A stretch of 64,000 nucleotides of DNA, taken from positions 24,610-88,609 of the forward strand of contig JAETOE010000027.1 of assembly GCA_021771815.1 (NCBI GenBank), read 5' to 3'. The DNA comes from Roseburia hominis. GTDB taxonomy: Bacteria; Bacillota; Clostridia; Lachnospirales; Lachnospiraceae. Positions 53,975-63,852 of this stretch are shown here, piece after piece. Below the pieces are notes generated by a model. The model ran no database searches and had not been told where the DNA came from. It saw only the letters and a list, made by a program, of their open reading frames with translations. The translations under genes and the position numbers were made by a program. Numbering within the stretch: position 1 is the first letter of the stretch; every line of letters begins with the position of its first letter.

Positions 53975-54292
53975 TTAAGCGTTACAGCGAAAGCTTGCGC
54001 ACTCCGTCTCACCGCAGGAACATGCTTCTCCTCCGGCAATGCCGATATGGTCGGCGCTGCATTTTCTGTCCTCATTGAACGCGCACTTGCATGCCTCGCA
54101 CGCCACATCGATCATCTTGGAAATACGCCCCTGGGCGTTTCTTCCCGCACTTTGGCGGCGCTCCTTAAAGCTGCCGCAGCACGTCTCGTCATTGCGTGCC
54201 GCTTTCTCACCCTCCACGCGGATGTCGCCCTTACAGCAACAGTGATCCTCGTTGTATGCGCAGCTTGTTACAGAACAATCCAATAATGTCAT
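53975..54292 (-). CDS. Double DUF1540 Cys-rich protein
   Basis: A 105-residue protein with two DUF1540 units: LLDCSVTSCAYNEDHCCCKG...CCGSF and VACEACKCAFNEDRKCSADH...CASF. Fourteen or so cysteines suggest metal binding; function unknown. The ATG at 54292 follows GGGGGTGGAGAAGCT. Such genes are common in spore-formers. A pair of MraZ-box-like repeats lies upstream at 54419-54439. Confidence 0.85.
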   Translation of the reverse strand: MTLLDCSVTSCAYNEDHCCCKGDIRVEGEKAARNDETCCGSFKERRQSAGRNAQGRISKMIDVACEACKCAFNEDRKCSADHIGIAGGEACSCGETECASFRCNA

Positions 54293-54443
54293 AGCTTCTC
54301 CACCCCCTTTTGTTTTGGCGTAACCCAACGCCTATGCAGACGCCGGTTCACGCTGACTCCCTTAGTATTTCTCACCGGAACGGTTTTATACCGGAGAGAT
54401 CTGTCAAAACATTTTTGCGGTGGTGGAAAGTGGAGGAAAAAAT

Positions 54444-56411
54444 TTATTTATTCCTCTCCTCCTCCGGAATCTCCTTGCGGATTTCCTTTGTGCGGATTTC
54501 CTTACATATCTCATCAATAAACTGCGACAGAGGCTTCACGCCCTCGTCCCCTGCAAAGCGGCTGCGGACGGATACCGTATGGTCCGCCTCCTCCTGCTGT
54601 CCGACTACAAGCATATACGGCAGCTTATCAAGTCTCGCTTCACGAATCTTAAAGCCGATCTTCTCGGAACGGTTATCCGCCGTCGCATCGATCCCGTTTG
54701 CTTTCAGTTCCTTAAGGATTTCCCCCGCATACGCTTCGTATTTATCGGAAATCGGAAGTACACGCACCTGCTCCGGGCACAGCCAGGTCGGGAACTTGCC
54801 CGCGTATTTCTCAATCAGCCACGCAAGCGTTCTCTCGTAACAGCCAAGAGAGGTTCTGTGAATAATATACGGGCGAATTTTCTCGCCGTTCTGGTCAATG
54901 TAGTACATATCGAAGTTCTCAGCGATCGCACAGTCAAGCTGAATCGTAATCATCGTATCTTCCTTGCCGTAGACATTCTTCGCCTGGATATCGATCTTCG
55001 GACCGTAGAACGCAGCCTCGCCGTCCGCCTCGACGAACGGAAGATCCTTCTCCTTTAAGACCTCACGCAGCGCATTCTGCGTGGACTCCCAGTACTCCTC
55101 GTCCCCGAGATACTTTTCGCGGTTTTCGGGGTCCCACTTGGAGAGACGGAAAGTCACATCCTCCGCAAGTCCTAAGGTATCAAGCACGTAATATGCAAGA
55201 TCCAGACAGCTTTTCAGTTCTTCCTCCGCCTGATCCGGACGGATCACAAGATGTCCCTCGGAAATCGTGAACTGGCGCACACGGGTCAGTCCGTGCATTT
55301 CCCCGGAATCTTCCGCGCGGAACAGTGTCGATGTCTCGCCCATGCGGTACGGCAGATCGCGGTAGGATTTCTGTGTGTTCTTGTATACATAATACTGGAA
55401 CGGACAGGTCATCGGACGAAGTGCAAACACTTCCTTGTCCACCTCCTCGTCTCCGAGCACGAACATTCCGTCCTTGTAGTGATCCCAGTGACCGGAAATC
55501 TTATAGAGATCGGACTTCGCCATAAGCGGTGTACGTGTGCGCACATAGCCCCACTCGTTATCCTCCAGATCCTCGATCCAACGCTGCAGCTTCATGATCA
55601 TCTTGGTACCCTTCGGTGTGAACAACGGAAGTCCCTGTCCAATCACATCTACGGTTGTAAACAATTCCATCTCACGTCCGAGCTTATTATGGTCGCGGCG
55701 CTTCGCGTCCTCCATACGCTCCAGATGCGCGACAAGTTCTTCTTTCTTATTGTAAGCCGTTCCGTAAATCCTCTGTAGACGCGCCTTGTTCGAATCCCCT
55801 CTCCAGTACGCCATGGAGGAGGATGTCAGCTTGAACGCCTTGATGCCCTTGGTACTCATCAGATGCGGTCCCGCGCACAGATCAACGAATTCGCCCTGAT
55901 CGTAGAAGGAAATCTCGGAGCCCTCCGGCAGATCTTCGATCAGTTCCACCTTGTACGGCTCTCCCTTCTCCTGCATGAATTTGATCGCCTCTTCCCTCGG
56001 AAGCGTAAACCGTTTCAGTTCATGACCTTCCTTGATGATCTTCTTCATCTCCGCCTCGAGCTTATCGAGATCCTCTCTGGAAAACGGTTCCGCGTCAAAA
56101 TCGTAATAGAAGCCATCCTCGATTGCCGGTCCGATCGTCACCTTCGCATTCGGGAACAGACGCTTCACTGCCTGCGCCAGCACGTGGGACGCGGTGTGAC
56201 GGATGACCTTAAGTCCCTCCGGATCACTTACTGTTACGATGTTCAGTTCGCAGTCCCCGTCAAGCTCCGTGCGCAGATCAACGATCTCACCGTCCACCTC
56301 TCCGGCGCACGCCACTCTTGCCAATCCCTCACTGATATCTTTTGCGATATCATACACGCTCATTTTTCCTGCATACTCCTTCACGGAGCCGTCTTTTAAT
56401 GTGATTTTCAT
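54444..56411 (-). CDS. thrS: Threonine--tRNA ligase
   Basis: A 655-residue class II synthetase with TGS (KITLKDGSVKEYAG), editing domain (HTASHVLAQAVKRLFP), catalytic core with motif 2 (MGETSTLFRAEDSGEMHGL) and a C-terminal anticodon-binding domain. The ATG at 56411 follows GGAGGGAAAGAAC. Expression is governed by the T-box leader upstream. Confidence 0.96.
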   Translation of the reverse strand: MKITLKDGSVKEYAGKMSVYDIAKDISEGLARVACAGEVDGEIVDLRTELDGDCELNIVTVSDPEGLKVIRHTASHVLAQAVKRLFPNAKVTIGPAIEDGFYYDFDAEPFSREDLDKLEAEMKKIIKEGHELKRFTLPREEAIKFMQEKGEPYKVELIEDLPEGSEISFYDQGEFVDLCAGPHLMSTKGIKAFKLTSSSMAYWRGDSNKARLQRIYGTAYNKKEELVAHLERMEDAKRRDHNKLGREMELFTTVDVIGQGLPLFTPKGTKMIMKLQRWIEDLEDNEWGYVRTRTPLMAKSDLYKISGHWDHYKDGMFVLGDEEVDKEVFALRPMTCPFQYYVYKNTQKSYRDLPYRMGETSTLFRAEDSGEMHGLTRVRQFTISEGHLVIRPDQAEEELKSCLDLAYYVLDTLGLAEDVTFRLSKWDPENREKYLGDEEYWESTQNALREVLKEKDLPFVEADGEAAFYGPKIDIQAKNVYGKEDTMITIQLDCAIAENFDMYYIDQNGEKIRPYIIHRTSLGCYERTLAWLIEKYAGKFPTWLCPEQVRVLPISDKYEAYAGEILKELKANGIDATADNRSEKIGFKIREARLDKLPYMLVVGQQEEADHTVSVRSRFAGDEGVKPLSQFIDEICKEIRTKEIRKEIPEEERNK

Positions 56412-56436
56412 GTTCTTTCCCTCCATTTGCACAAAA

Positions 56437-56698
56437 AAGTCCCTGACACTGCATCACTGCAACGTCAGGGACGATAATACTATTACCGTGGTTCCACCCG
56501 GATTCGTTCTTCCACACGGAAAAACCTCATAACATGATGATAACGGAATCACCGGACCGGATTAGGGTCGCTCCGAGATGGTCTTCGGCTGCTTTCTGCC
56601 CGGATGCTTCCAGCACTCTTATAAAAAGAGGCATCCTTCTCTGTCACATGCCACAGCGTACTCTTCTCTTCCACGCGTTCTCTTTCTCTTGTTGATTC
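56437..56698 (-). promoter_or_regulatory. T-box riboswitch of thrS
   Basis: On the minus strand the T-box sequence GGGTGGAACCACGG (in 56500-56486) is followed by a terminator stem (56437-56472, TTTTTT after it). UGGA fits a tRNA ending UCCA. Upstream a stem I with GGATGC/GCATCC arms is visible; ACC near 56582-56578 is a candidate threonine specifier codon, not confirmed by folding. Confidence 0.9.
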
Positions 56699-56700
56699 GG

Positions 56701-56729
56701 ATTATAGACCTTTTCCGCCGGTTTGTAAA
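56701..56729 (-). promoter_or_regulatory. Sigma-A promoter for thrS
   Basis: On the minus strand TTTACA (56729-56724), 17 bp, TATAAT (56706-56701), just ahead of the T-box leader. Confidence 0.75.
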
Positions 56730-56768
56730 GTACTTTTGTCAATCGCCCTACTTTACATACCCGCGCTC

Positions 56769-57275
56769 TTACTTCTTATTCATGCAGCACTGCTTGTACT
56801 TCTTGCCGCTTCCGCATGGGCATGGGTCGTTGCGTCCGATCTTCTTTCCGACGATGACCGTGCCGGACTTCTTCTGCTCTAAGTACAGTCTCTTCTTCGT
56901 CTCCGAATCAAAAATCTCGTTCCACTGCGGAAGCTCATACAGCCAGTCCGCTTTCGCGTCGACCATGTTCTTATAAAGCTTCTCCTTGTCGAATGCAAGG
57001 CTCACCCTGGTGTCCTCCTCCATCGTGTCGATCGGATTCGGCGTAACTAAGCTGTCATTGATTCCGTCAAGAAATCCTGTCATATCCATAACGCTCAGCT
57101 CGTATTTATCTGCAAGCTCCTTTACCGTACCCTCTACCTTCTCGTCCGGATTCGTAAGAAGCTTCTCATATACACCCTTCTCCAGCAGGAAATACCTCTG
57201 CCAAAATCTCTGCAGCTCTCCTCTGTCGGTCTTTTCATTATAGGCAACCTTCTGCCACTGCTCTAATAATGCCAT
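56769..57275 (-). CDS. SEC-C motif protein
   Basis: A 168-residue protein ending in a SEC-C zinc motif ([18 protein letters not shown]), as at the C-terminus of SecA and in YecA-type proteins. The N-terminal 130 residues are helical and not assigned to a family. It may be a ribosome- or Sec-associated factor; that is a guess. The ATG follows GAGGAATGAGAT. Confidence 0.8.
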   Translation of the reverse strand: MALLEQWQKVAYNEKTDRGELQRFWQRYFLLEKGVYEKLLTNPDEKVEGTVKELADKYELSVMDMTGFLDGINDSLVTPNPIDTMEEDTRVSLAFDKEKLYKNMVDAKADWLYELPQWNEIFDSETKKRLYLEQKKSGTVIVGKKIGRNDPCPCGSGKKYKQCCMNKK

Positions 57276-57403
57276 ATCTCATTCCTCGATTTCTATATGA
57301 TTATTTGATGCACCACAATATTATAACAAATTTTTTCTCAGATTTCAAAATATTTTTGCTATTTTCATAAACTTATCCTTCCAATGATTCTGCACGTTTT
57401 TTC

Positions 57404-57432
57404 TTGACGAAACTTACTTTTGCATCTAACAT
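57404..57432 (+). promoter_or_regulatory. Promoter for the small membrane protein gene
   Basis: TTGACG (57404-57409), 17 bp, TAACAT (57427-57432), 21 bp before the ATG at 57454. Confidence 0.5.
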
Positions 57433-57453
57433 AAAAACGGAAGGGAGGTTTCC

Positions 57454-57681
57454 ATGAAAAAAACAAAACAGATTCTCGCCCTCATCGGCGTCGTGATACT
57501 GATCGGACTCTACGTCTCCACCTTGGTCTGCGCCTTAAGTTCCAGCGAAAACTTTATGAATATGCTGATGGTCTCCATCTACGCGACCGTCATCATTCCC
57601 GCGTTGATCTGGGCTTACACGTTCATTTACCGTCTTGTGCGAAAGGATTCGGACGACGAAAAAAAGGATTCCATGAAATAA
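57454..57681 (+). CDS. Small two-helix membrane protein of unknown function
   Basis: A 75-residue protein with two hydrophobic helices (about 8-28 and 38-62) and a charged C-terminus (RKDSDDEKKDSMK). GGGAGG precedes the ATG, and a promoter and terminator bracket it, so it is a single-gene unit on the plus strand amid minus-strand genes. No family recognised. Confidence 0.72.
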   Translation: MKKTKQILALIGVVILIGLYVSTLVCALSSSENFMNMLMVSIYATVIIPALIWAYTFIYRLVRKDSDDEKKDSMK

Positions 57682-57697
57682 TTCATGGAATGCTCTT
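57667..57697 (+). terminator. Terminator overlapping the stop of the small membrane protein gene
   Basis: A perfect 10-bp stem (57667-57676 with 57681-57690, 4-nt loop containing most of the stop codon) followed by GCTCTTTTT. Confidence 0.8.
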
Positions 57698-57719
57698 TTT
57701 CGTATGCGCACCCAACAGT

Positions 57720-58325
57720 TCACGCTTCTACCCCGTATTCTCTTAAGCTCCGCTTCGCCTGTTCATAAGAGACAAAACGAATGCCATGTATTCCGCACGC
57801 TCTCGCACCTTCGATATTTTCCTCTCTGTCATCGAGAAATACACATTCTTCCGCTTTTAAGTTATAGCGTGCAAGCAGTGTCCGATAAATTGCCGGTTCC
57901 GGCTTGATCTGCTTTACCTGAAAGGAAAACAGTGCGCCGTCCACATCTTCTACAAACGACAGTGCATCCTTCGTATGTTCATAAGTCCATGCGCCGTAAT
58001 TGGAAAGAATATACAGGTGGCAGCCCTGTTCCTTCAACGCACGCATCCAGTCTTTCACATAGTCGTACTGGTAGATCGCCATACCGATATGCTCCCAGAA
58101 ATCCCGAATTTCCTTCTCATATTCCGGTGCTTTCCCAATGAACCGGGCAAGCAATTCCTCCGGCGGGTATGCCCCGCGGTCCGCTTCATCCCAGTCTTTT
58201 GTGTGCACGGTAGCGTCCGCCACCGCTTTGACCGTCGTCTCGTCCATGCCGAGCCTCGCCATCGCCTGTTCTGGCTCCCACTCCACGAGAACCTTGCCTA
58301 CATCAAATATAATATTCTTAACCAT
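57720..58325 (-). CDS. HAD-superfamily phosphatase (YihX-like)
   Basis: A 201-residue HAD hydrolase. Motif I reads FDVGKVLV, the DxG form seen in YihX-type sugar phosphatases; motif II is ILSNYG, motif III QIKPEPAIY and motif IV FLDDREENIEGA. It probably dephosphorylates a small sugar phosphate or similar. The ATG at 58325 follows GAAGGAGGAGAGACG. Confidence 0.85.
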   Translation of the reverse strand: MVKNIIFDVGKVLVEWEPEQAMARLGMDETTVKAVADATVHTKDWDEADRGAYPPEELLARFIGKAPEYEKEIRDFWEHIGMAIYQYDYVKDWMRALKEQGCHLYILSNYGAWTYEHTKDALSFVEDVDGALFSFQVKQIKPEPAIYRTLLARYNLKAEECVFLDDREENIEGARACGIHGIRFVSYEQAKRSLREYGVEA

Positions 58326-58368
58326 CGTCTCTCCTCCTTCAAAAACGTGCAGCGTGTGGCACATATGC

Positions 58369-58402
58369 AAAAATTGCCGATGGCTTCCCCTGCCATCGGC
58401 AA
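58369..58402 (-). terminator. Terminator after purA
   Basis: A perfect 11-bp stem (58374-58384 with 58392-58402) followed on the minus strand by TTTTTG. Confidence 0.85.
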
Positions 58403-58422
58403 CCCCCGCCGTTTCCATATCG

Positions 58423-59703
58423 TTATTTGCTGCGATAAATAATATCGTCTCTTCCCGGTCCGTTGGAAACCATCGTGATCGGGTAACCGATCTGCTCCTC
58501 GATGAACTCCACGTACTTTCTGCAGTTCTCCGGCAGATCCTCATACTTCCTGATGCCGCGGATATCGCACTTCCAGCCCGGCAGCGTCTTTAATACCGGC
58601 TTTGCCTTCTCAAGCTTCGCGGTCACAGGGAACTCCGTTGTGACCTCGCCGTCAATGTCATATCCGACACATACCGGAATCTCGTCCAGATAGCCCAGCA
58701 CATCGAGCACAGTAAACGCCACGTCCGTCGTACCCTGCAGGCGGCATCCATACTTGCTTGCCACGCAGTCGAACCATCCCATACGTCTCGGACGCCCTGT
58801 GGTAGCACCGAACTCTCCGCCGTCACCGCCGCGTCTTCTGAGTTCGTCCGCCTCGTCGCCGAAAATCTCGCTGACAAACGCGCCTGCTCCGACCGCGGAG
58901 GAATATGCTTTGCAGACCGTCACGATCTGCTTGATCTCATAGGGCGCAATTCCTGCTCCGATTGCACCGTAAGCCGCCAGTGTGGAGGAAGACGTTACCA
59001 TCGGATAAATGCCGTGATCCGGGTCCTTTAATGTACCGAGCTGCCCCTCTAAGAGAACCGTCTTGCCTTCCTTTAAGGCTTTATCAAGATAGGAGGAGAC
59101 ATCGCACACATACGGAGCGACCATATCACGGTACTCATGCAGCGTGTCAAGCAGTTCATCCGTGTCGATGAGCGGTTTGTGATACAAATGCTCCAACATT
59201 ACATTCTTCGTCTCGGCAACACGCACCACCTTTTCTTTCAGCAAGTCGTCGTCGAACAGCTCGCTGACCTGGAAACCGATCTTCGCGTATTTATCTGAAT
59301 AGAACGGCGCAATACCGGACTTCGTAGAGCCAAAGGACTTTCCTCCAAGGCGCTCCTCCTCGTACTGATCGAACAGAATGTGATACGGCATCACGATCTG
59401 CGCACGGTCAGACACAAGAATCTTCGGCATTGGCACATTGCGATCCACAATCGACTGAATCTCCTTGAATAAAATCGGGATATTCAGCGCAACACCATTT
59501 CCAATAATACTCGTCGTGTGTCCGTAGAACACTCCCGACGGCAGAGTGTGAAGTGCAAACTTACCATAGTCATTGACAATGGTATGTCCTGCATTTGCTC
59601 CGCCCTGAAAGCGCACGATAATGTCTGCTTCCTTTGCAAGCATATCGGTAATCTTGCCTTTTCCTTCGTCTCCCCAGTTGGCTCCAACTACTGCTTTAAC
59701 CAT
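58423..59703 (-). CDS. purA: Adenylosuccinate synthetase
   Basis: A 426-residue enzyme joining IMP and aspartate with GTP, the first step to AMP. GANWGDEGKGKITDML, GGANAGHTIV and the FGATTGRPRRMGWFD block are typical. GGAGG lies 11 bases before the ATG. It appears monocistronic with its own promoter and terminator. Confidence 0.95.
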   Translation of the reverse strand: MVKAVVGANWGDEGKGKITDMLAKEADIIVRFQGGANAGHTIVNDYGKFALHTLPSGVFYGHTTSIIGNGVALNIPILFKEIQSIVDRNVPMPKILVSDRAQIVMPYHILFDQYEEERLGGKSFGSTKSGIAPFYSDKYAKIGFQVSELFDDDLLKEKVVRVAETKNVMLEHLYHKPLIDTDELLDTLHEYRDMVAPYVCDVSSYLDKALKEGKTVLLEGQLGTLKDPDHGIYPMVTSSSTLAAYGAIGAGIAPYEIKQIVTVCKAYSSAVGAGAFVSEIFGDEADELRRRGGDGGEFGATTGRPRRMGWFDCVASKYGCRLQGTTDVAFTVLDVLGYLDEIPVCVGYDIDGEVTTEFPVTAKLEKAKPVLKTLPGWKCDIRGIRKYEDLPENCRKYVEFIEEQIGYPITMVSNGPGRDDIIYRSK

Positions 59704-59748
59704 TTGTTCATCATCCTCCTAGTTTCGTTGCCACGTTTTTACAGATAG

Positions 59749-59777
59749 ATTATACACAATATTTCCATATAAGTAAA
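59749..59777 (-). promoter_or_regulatory. Sigma-A promoter for purA
   Basis: On the minus strand TTTACT (59777-59772), 17 bp, TATAAT (59754-59749), 45 bp before the start codon. Confidence 0.65.
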
Positions 59778-59788
59778 ATTAATATTCA

Positions 59789-60697
59789 TTATATACGATA
59801 TAACTGTTCATTATGCTCTATGAGATATTGTAAAAGCCTGGACGCTGCCGCCGACATCGGAATCCGTTCATTAGAAACAATGCAGAATTCACGTTTCGGC
59901 AGTTCCCGCTCGAATGCCAGCCGAAAAAGCTCCCCGCTTTTTATATACTCTGCGGCAAAGTCCTCCACCACGCTCGCAATCCCAAGATTGCGCACGGCAA
60001 ACTGAATCAGCATATCGCTTGTCGCCAGTTCAAATTCCGGTCGAAGCTGCACCCCCTCCTCCGCCAAAAAGCTCTCAACATATTGTCTGGTAGAAGTATT
60101 TCCCTCGAGACACATGACCGGAAACTCCATCAGGCTGCGGTAGGAAAGCGTCTGCCCTTTCAGATATTCGAACTTTCTCCCCGCCACAAAGACGTCCCGG
60201 ATCTCCTTCACCGGAACGATCTTTAAGTAGGGCTTCTCGCCGACCGGAGTGCTTACGATTCCAAAATCAATCTTACCGTCCGCCAGATGACTTAGCGTCT
60301 CCGGCGTCGGCGCGTTCGTCACCGTCACACGGATTCCGGGATAACGCTCATGAAACTCTTCCAGATACGGCAGAAGAAAAAACTGCAGCGTCATGTCGCT
60401 TGCACCGATGCAGATCTCCCCCTGCTTAAGATTGAGCATCTCCGAAAGCTTCTTCTCGCCGGAGAGAATCGTCTCATATCCACGCTGTACATACGAAAAG
60501 AGCATCTCACCTTCCTTCGTCAGCCGCACTCCCTTAGAAGTGCGCACAAACAATGTGCAGGAGAGATTGCTCTCCAAATGCTTCACCGCCTGACTGACCG
60601 CCGGCTGGGAGATGGAAAGCATCTCCGCAGCCAGTGTGATGCTCTTATAGCTTGCCACATAATAGAAAATCTTATAATATTCCAGATTGATGTCCAT
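59789..60697 (-). CDS. LysR-family transcriptional regulator
   Basis: A 302-residue regulator: N-terminal winged HTH (YYKIFYYVASYKSITLAAEM, ISQPAVSQAVKHLE) and a periplasmic-binding-like effector domain. The ATG at 60697 follows GAGGCATAGA and lies 1 bp after the degV stop, so the two genes form an operon. Ligand and targets unknown. Confidence 0.9.
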   Translation of the reverse strand: MDINLEYYKIFYYVASYKSITLAAEMLSISQPAVSQAVKHLESNLSCTLFVRTSKGVRLTKEGEMLFSYVQRGYETILSGEKKLSEMLNLKQGEICIGASDMTLQFFLLPYLEEFHERYPGIRVTVTNAPTPETLSHLADGKIDFGIVSTPVGEKPYLKIVPVKEIRDVFVAGRKFEYLKGQTLSYRSLMEFPVMCLEGNTSTRQYVESFLAEEGVQLRPEFELATSDMLIQFAVRNLGIASVVEDFAAEYIKSGELFRLAFERELPKREFCIVSNERIPMSAAASRLLQYLIEHNEQLYRI

Positions 60698-60698
60698 T

Positions 60699-61574
60699 CT
60701 ATGCCTCAAGTTCCGGTAACTTTCTCGAACAAGCGACCGCAAGCGCGCCTGGTCCGATATGACACGATACGCTCAGGGAAAGCGGGTCCATGTGGATGTC
60801 CATTCCCGGGAACGCAGCCTCCACCTCCTTCTTAAATGCTTCCGCAGCCTCAAAATCATACGTATACGCCATTTCCAGATGCATATGCGCGCCGTCCGGA
60901 TCATGGAAACGATTCGCAAAATCACTCTTCATCGCCTCAATCATAATACTCTTCGCCTGCTTTACGGTTCTCGCCTTCGCGAATGCATCCAGCTTCTCTC
61001 CCTGAATCTGCAGTACCGGCTTTAACTTAAGAATCGTTCCAAGCGCCGCTGCCGCCGGAGTAATCCTGCCGCCCTTCTTCAGATAATACAGTGTGTCCAC
61101 CATAATATAGATCGAAGATTCAAGCTTGTCCCGCTCTAAAATCTCTTTTATCTCTGCGGCATCTCTTCCCTGCTTTGTAAGCGCAAGCGCATCCAGCACC
61201 GACTGACGCTGCGTGACGGAAATCCTCTGATTATTGACGATCTGTACCTTACCGTCGTAATCCTGCGCCAGCATGATCGCCGTCTCGCAAGAACCGCTTA
61301 AGCCAGATGACATCGGAATATGCACGATTCCGTCGTACTCCTTTAACAGTTCATCCCACGTATCCGTCACATTGCCCACAAGCGGCATCGAAGTAGAAAT
61401 ATCCGCCTTCTGTGTCAACATCTGGTAAAATTCCTGCTGTGTCAGATCAATGTCCTCATACAGCGTCTTATCGTCTACGAAAAACGGCATCGGCAAAATC
61501 GTCACGCCAAGCTCCTTCGCCTGCGACTGTGTGATTCCGCTGTTGCTGTCAGATACTACCGCTATTTTGCTCAT
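60699..61574 (-). CDS. DegV family fatty-acid-binding protein
   Basis: A 291-residue DegV protein (VVSDSNSGITQSQAKELGVT, FQYQ-like TQQEFYQML, HIPMSSGLSGSCETA, IMVDTLYYLKKGGRI). DegV/FakB proteins bind fatty acids and can present them to the kinase FakA; no FakA gene is nearby. The ATG at 61574 follows GGGGAGGAAC. It is upstream of and probably co-transcribed with lysR. Confidence 0.9.
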   Translation of the reverse strand: MSKIAVVSDSNSGITQSQAKELGVTILPMPFFVDDKTLYEDIDLTQQEFYQMLTQKADISTSMPLVGNVTDTWDELLKEYDGIVHIPMSSGLSGSCETAIMLAQDYDGKVQIVNNQRISVTQRQSVLDALALTKQGRDAAEIKEILERDKLESSIYIMVDTLYYLKKGGRITPAAAALGTILKLKPVLQIQGEKLDAFAKARTVKQAKSIMIEAMKSDFANRFHDPDGAHMHLEMAYTYDFEAAEAFKKEVEAAFPGMDIHMDPLSLSVSCHIGPGALAVACSRKLPELEA

Positions 61575-61670
61575 TGCCTTTGTTCCTCCCCTTATCATTA
61601 CTTACAGTGCCATAACAGAGCTGTCACTATGCCCATTTATTCTACCACATCCCCCCGCATTGCGCCACAT

Positions 61671-61730
61671 AAAAAAGCAGAGACGCGATAATAAAACAGG
61701 CAGAGACGCGATAATAAATCCGTCTCTGCC
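61671..61730 (-). terminator. Terminator with duplicated 3' arm after the second chemoreceptor gene
   Basis: GCAGAGACGCGATAATAAA occurs at 61677 and 61700 (23-bp period). The arm CGTCTCTGC (61721-61729) can pair with either copy; each is followed by a T-rich run on the minus strand. Confidence 0.75.
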
Positions 61731-61748
61731 CATTTTACTCTTATCCTG

Positions 61749-63239
61749 CTATTCCGAAAGAGCATTCTCCTCCTGCACAACACTGCGCATGCGCTCGGAA
61801 ATCGCATAAATTTCGCCAAGGAGATGGTTCAGATTTTCCATATCCTGCATAGAATCCTCACTGATCGTCAGACTGCTTTCAGAAGAAGCCGCCACTTCCT
61901 CGCTCGTCGCCGAAAGGTTCGTGATATTGTCGTTGATCTGCGTATTTGCAATAAGGACATTCTCCACCTCTCCGGTCAGTTCCTTCATGGAATCATTGAA
62001 TACATTCATCTTCTCCTCGATCAATGTAAACTTCTCCCTCGTCGTCTCAATCATATCGTTCTGTTTATCGGCTGATTCCGCCGATTTCTGCATATTGCTG
62101 GAAGCCTCCTCAACATTTACGGTCAGCTTCTCGATAATATCCGTAATCTTGCCGGTAGACTCCTTCGTCTCCTCGGAAAGCTTGCGGATCTCATCTGCAA
62201 CAACGGCGAAGCCCTTGCCCGCTTCTCCTGCACGCGCCGCCTCGATGGATGCATTCAGCGCCAAAAGGTTCGTCTGGTCGGAAATACCTAAAATTGTTCC
62301 GACGATTACCTCAACCTCCTGAATACGGTTATTCAGTTGATCCGTCGTCACTCTCGTCTCACGGTTGATCTCCGCCGTCTGCACCGCCTGCCGCTTCAAT
62401 TCTGCAATCAGTTCGCCGCCTTCACGAATCGCATCCTGCGTGACAACGGAAGCCTCCTGCATCTCTTTCGTCTCCCGCTCCGCATTTTCAATATTGCCCT
62501 GAATATCGTTCGTCCGAAGCGTCTGCTGCTCAATCGCCTCTGCGGTAAGCTTGACGCTGGACGCAATCTCCTTCACGGAATTGTTGCTGCTGGTCATGCT
62601 TTCGGTAAGAATCTCCGCCTTCTCCCTCGCGCTGTCGAACTTCTCTACCAGAGCTTCCGACAAATCAATAATCTCGGACGCCACGCGCGCCGCCGTATCC
62701 ATCTGATCCTTGATTGCCTGCGTATTCTCCTTGCACTGCCGCTCCTGCATGTTCACAACAATGCAAAGCACTACCGCATACGCAATGGCAAACATCGGCT
62801 GAAAAAGCGATTGCGCCTGTGTGTCCGGCCATATCACAAAATGGATTGCCCCGGCAATGATGTTGAGCACTGCAATCACCACCGCGCAGATTGCCGCGAG
62901 TCTCCTCTCCATATACAACACCACAGACAAAAGAATCAGATACATGAACGCATAGAGAAATACATTATGGTTCGTCAGCAGCATCACTGCATATGTAGCA
63001 ATCATACATGTAAGTGAAATATCTATAAACTTCTCATCCCCCTTATGCTTTACCCGTCCCGCGAAGAATATAATCAATAAGATGACATTAATAACCGTTC
63101 TTCCAATGACAAGCGACCTGTTCGCCGTCGCGTCAAAATAGCCTACTAATGTCATAATATTCAGCAATCCGAGGATAATAATTCCCACTACAAAAGTAAG
63201 TCCGTTCCTCTCCTCCTGCTGTCTCTGTTTTATGTCCAT
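61749..63239 (-). CDS. Methyl-accepting chemotaxis protein with multi-helix membrane sensor
   Basis: A 496-residue receptor. The N-terminal 180 residues form about six membrane helices with short loops and no extracellular sensor domain; no HAMP is evident. The C-terminal signalling domain has [20 protein letters not shown] and [20 protein letters not shown]. It probably senses membrane state, energy or a membrane-soluble signal. The ATG at 63239 follows GAGGAGGAGAAAG. Confidence 0.88.
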   Translation of the reverse strand: MDIKQRQQEERNGLTFVVGIIILGLLNIMTLVGYFDATANRSLVIGRTVINVILLIIFFAGRVKHKGDEKFIDISLTCMIATYAVMLLTNHNVFLYAFMYLILLSVVLYMERRLAAICAVVIAVLNIIAGAIHFVIWPDTQAQSLFQPMFAIAYAVVLCIVVNMQERQCKENTQAIKDQMDTAARVASEIIDLSEALVEKFDSAREKAEILTESMTSSNNSVKEIASSVKLTAEAIEQQTLRTNDIQGNIENAERETKEMQEASVVTQDAIREGGELIAELKRQAVQTAEINRETRVTTDQLNNRIQEVEVIVGTILGISDQTNLLALNASIEAARAGEAGKGFAVVADEIRKLSEETKESTGKITDIIEKLTVNVEEASSNMQKSAESADKQNDMIETTREKFTLIEEKMNVFNDSMKELTGEVENVLIANTQINDNITNLSATSEEVAASSESSLTISEDSMQDMENLNHLLGEIYAISERMRSVVQEENALSE

Positions 63240-63277
63240 AATCTTTCTCCTCCTCGTTCTTTCATCCTCCCCCTGCG

Positions 63278-63787
63278 TCAATCAGGAAGAATCACCTTCT
63301 CATCCATCAACATCTTTACAAACGCCGTATCCCGTACAATCCACGGATCCTTCTCGATCAGAATATTCCTCCGGTAAATCTCTGCCGGAGATGCCCACTT
63401 CATCTCATAGCCTTTCGAGATTTCACTCTCGGTAAGCTGCAGCGGCGCTTGTCCATCCTCTACCTTACAGTAATAGAACAGTGAGTGACAGACATATTTC
63501 TTCGTCTTATCAAAAATGTCCCGCCGCAGTTCCACAATCTCTCCCAATTCGCAGATTGTCTCTCTTCTTACGGTAAGTCCCGTCTCCTCGCGCACTTCGC
63601 GAATCAACGTCTTTATATCATCCTCTCCGCTCTCTTTGCCCCCTCCCGGAATCTTATATTCCCCATCCCTGCTGCACTGCATGGCAATCTTTCCGTCCCG
63701 CACGATAATTGCACGCACGGAATACTTTTCGCAAATGCCTGTTGTGCCCTCATAATCTTTGGCATCAAATGTCGCAAGGATTTTCAT
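63278..63787 (-). CDS. NUDIX hydrolase
   Basis: A 169-residue protein with a complete Nudix box ([20 protein letters not shown] followed by ETGL). The family cleaves nucleoside diphosphates linked to a variable group; the substrate is unknown. The ATG at 63787 has GGAGGG seven bases upstream; upstream ATGs at 63793 and 63802 are in frame. It precedes the chemoreceptor gene by 38 bp and may be co-transcribed with it. Confidence 0.88.
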   Translation of the reverse strand: MKILATFDAKDYEGTTGICEKYSVRAIIVRDGKIAMQCSRDGEYKIPGGGKESGEDDIKTLIREVREETGLTVRRETICELGEIVELRRDIFDKTKKYVCHSLFYYCKVEDGQAPLQLTESEISKGYEMKWASPAEIYRRNILIEKDPWIVRDTAFVKMLMDEKVILPD

Positions 63788-63823
63788 ACGCATTCCCTCC
63801 ATGACACTTTATCTCTTTAACGG

Positions 63824-63852
63824 ATTATATCATTTTTTTTTTAATCCTACAA
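63824..63852 (-). promoter_or_regulatory. Sigma-A promoter for the NUDIX-chemoreceptor operon
   Basis: On the minus strand TTGTAG (63852-63847), 17 bp, then TATAAT (63829-63824) with an extended TGA. The rest of the right end (63853-64000) is AT-rich with no supported gene. Confidence 0.65.
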
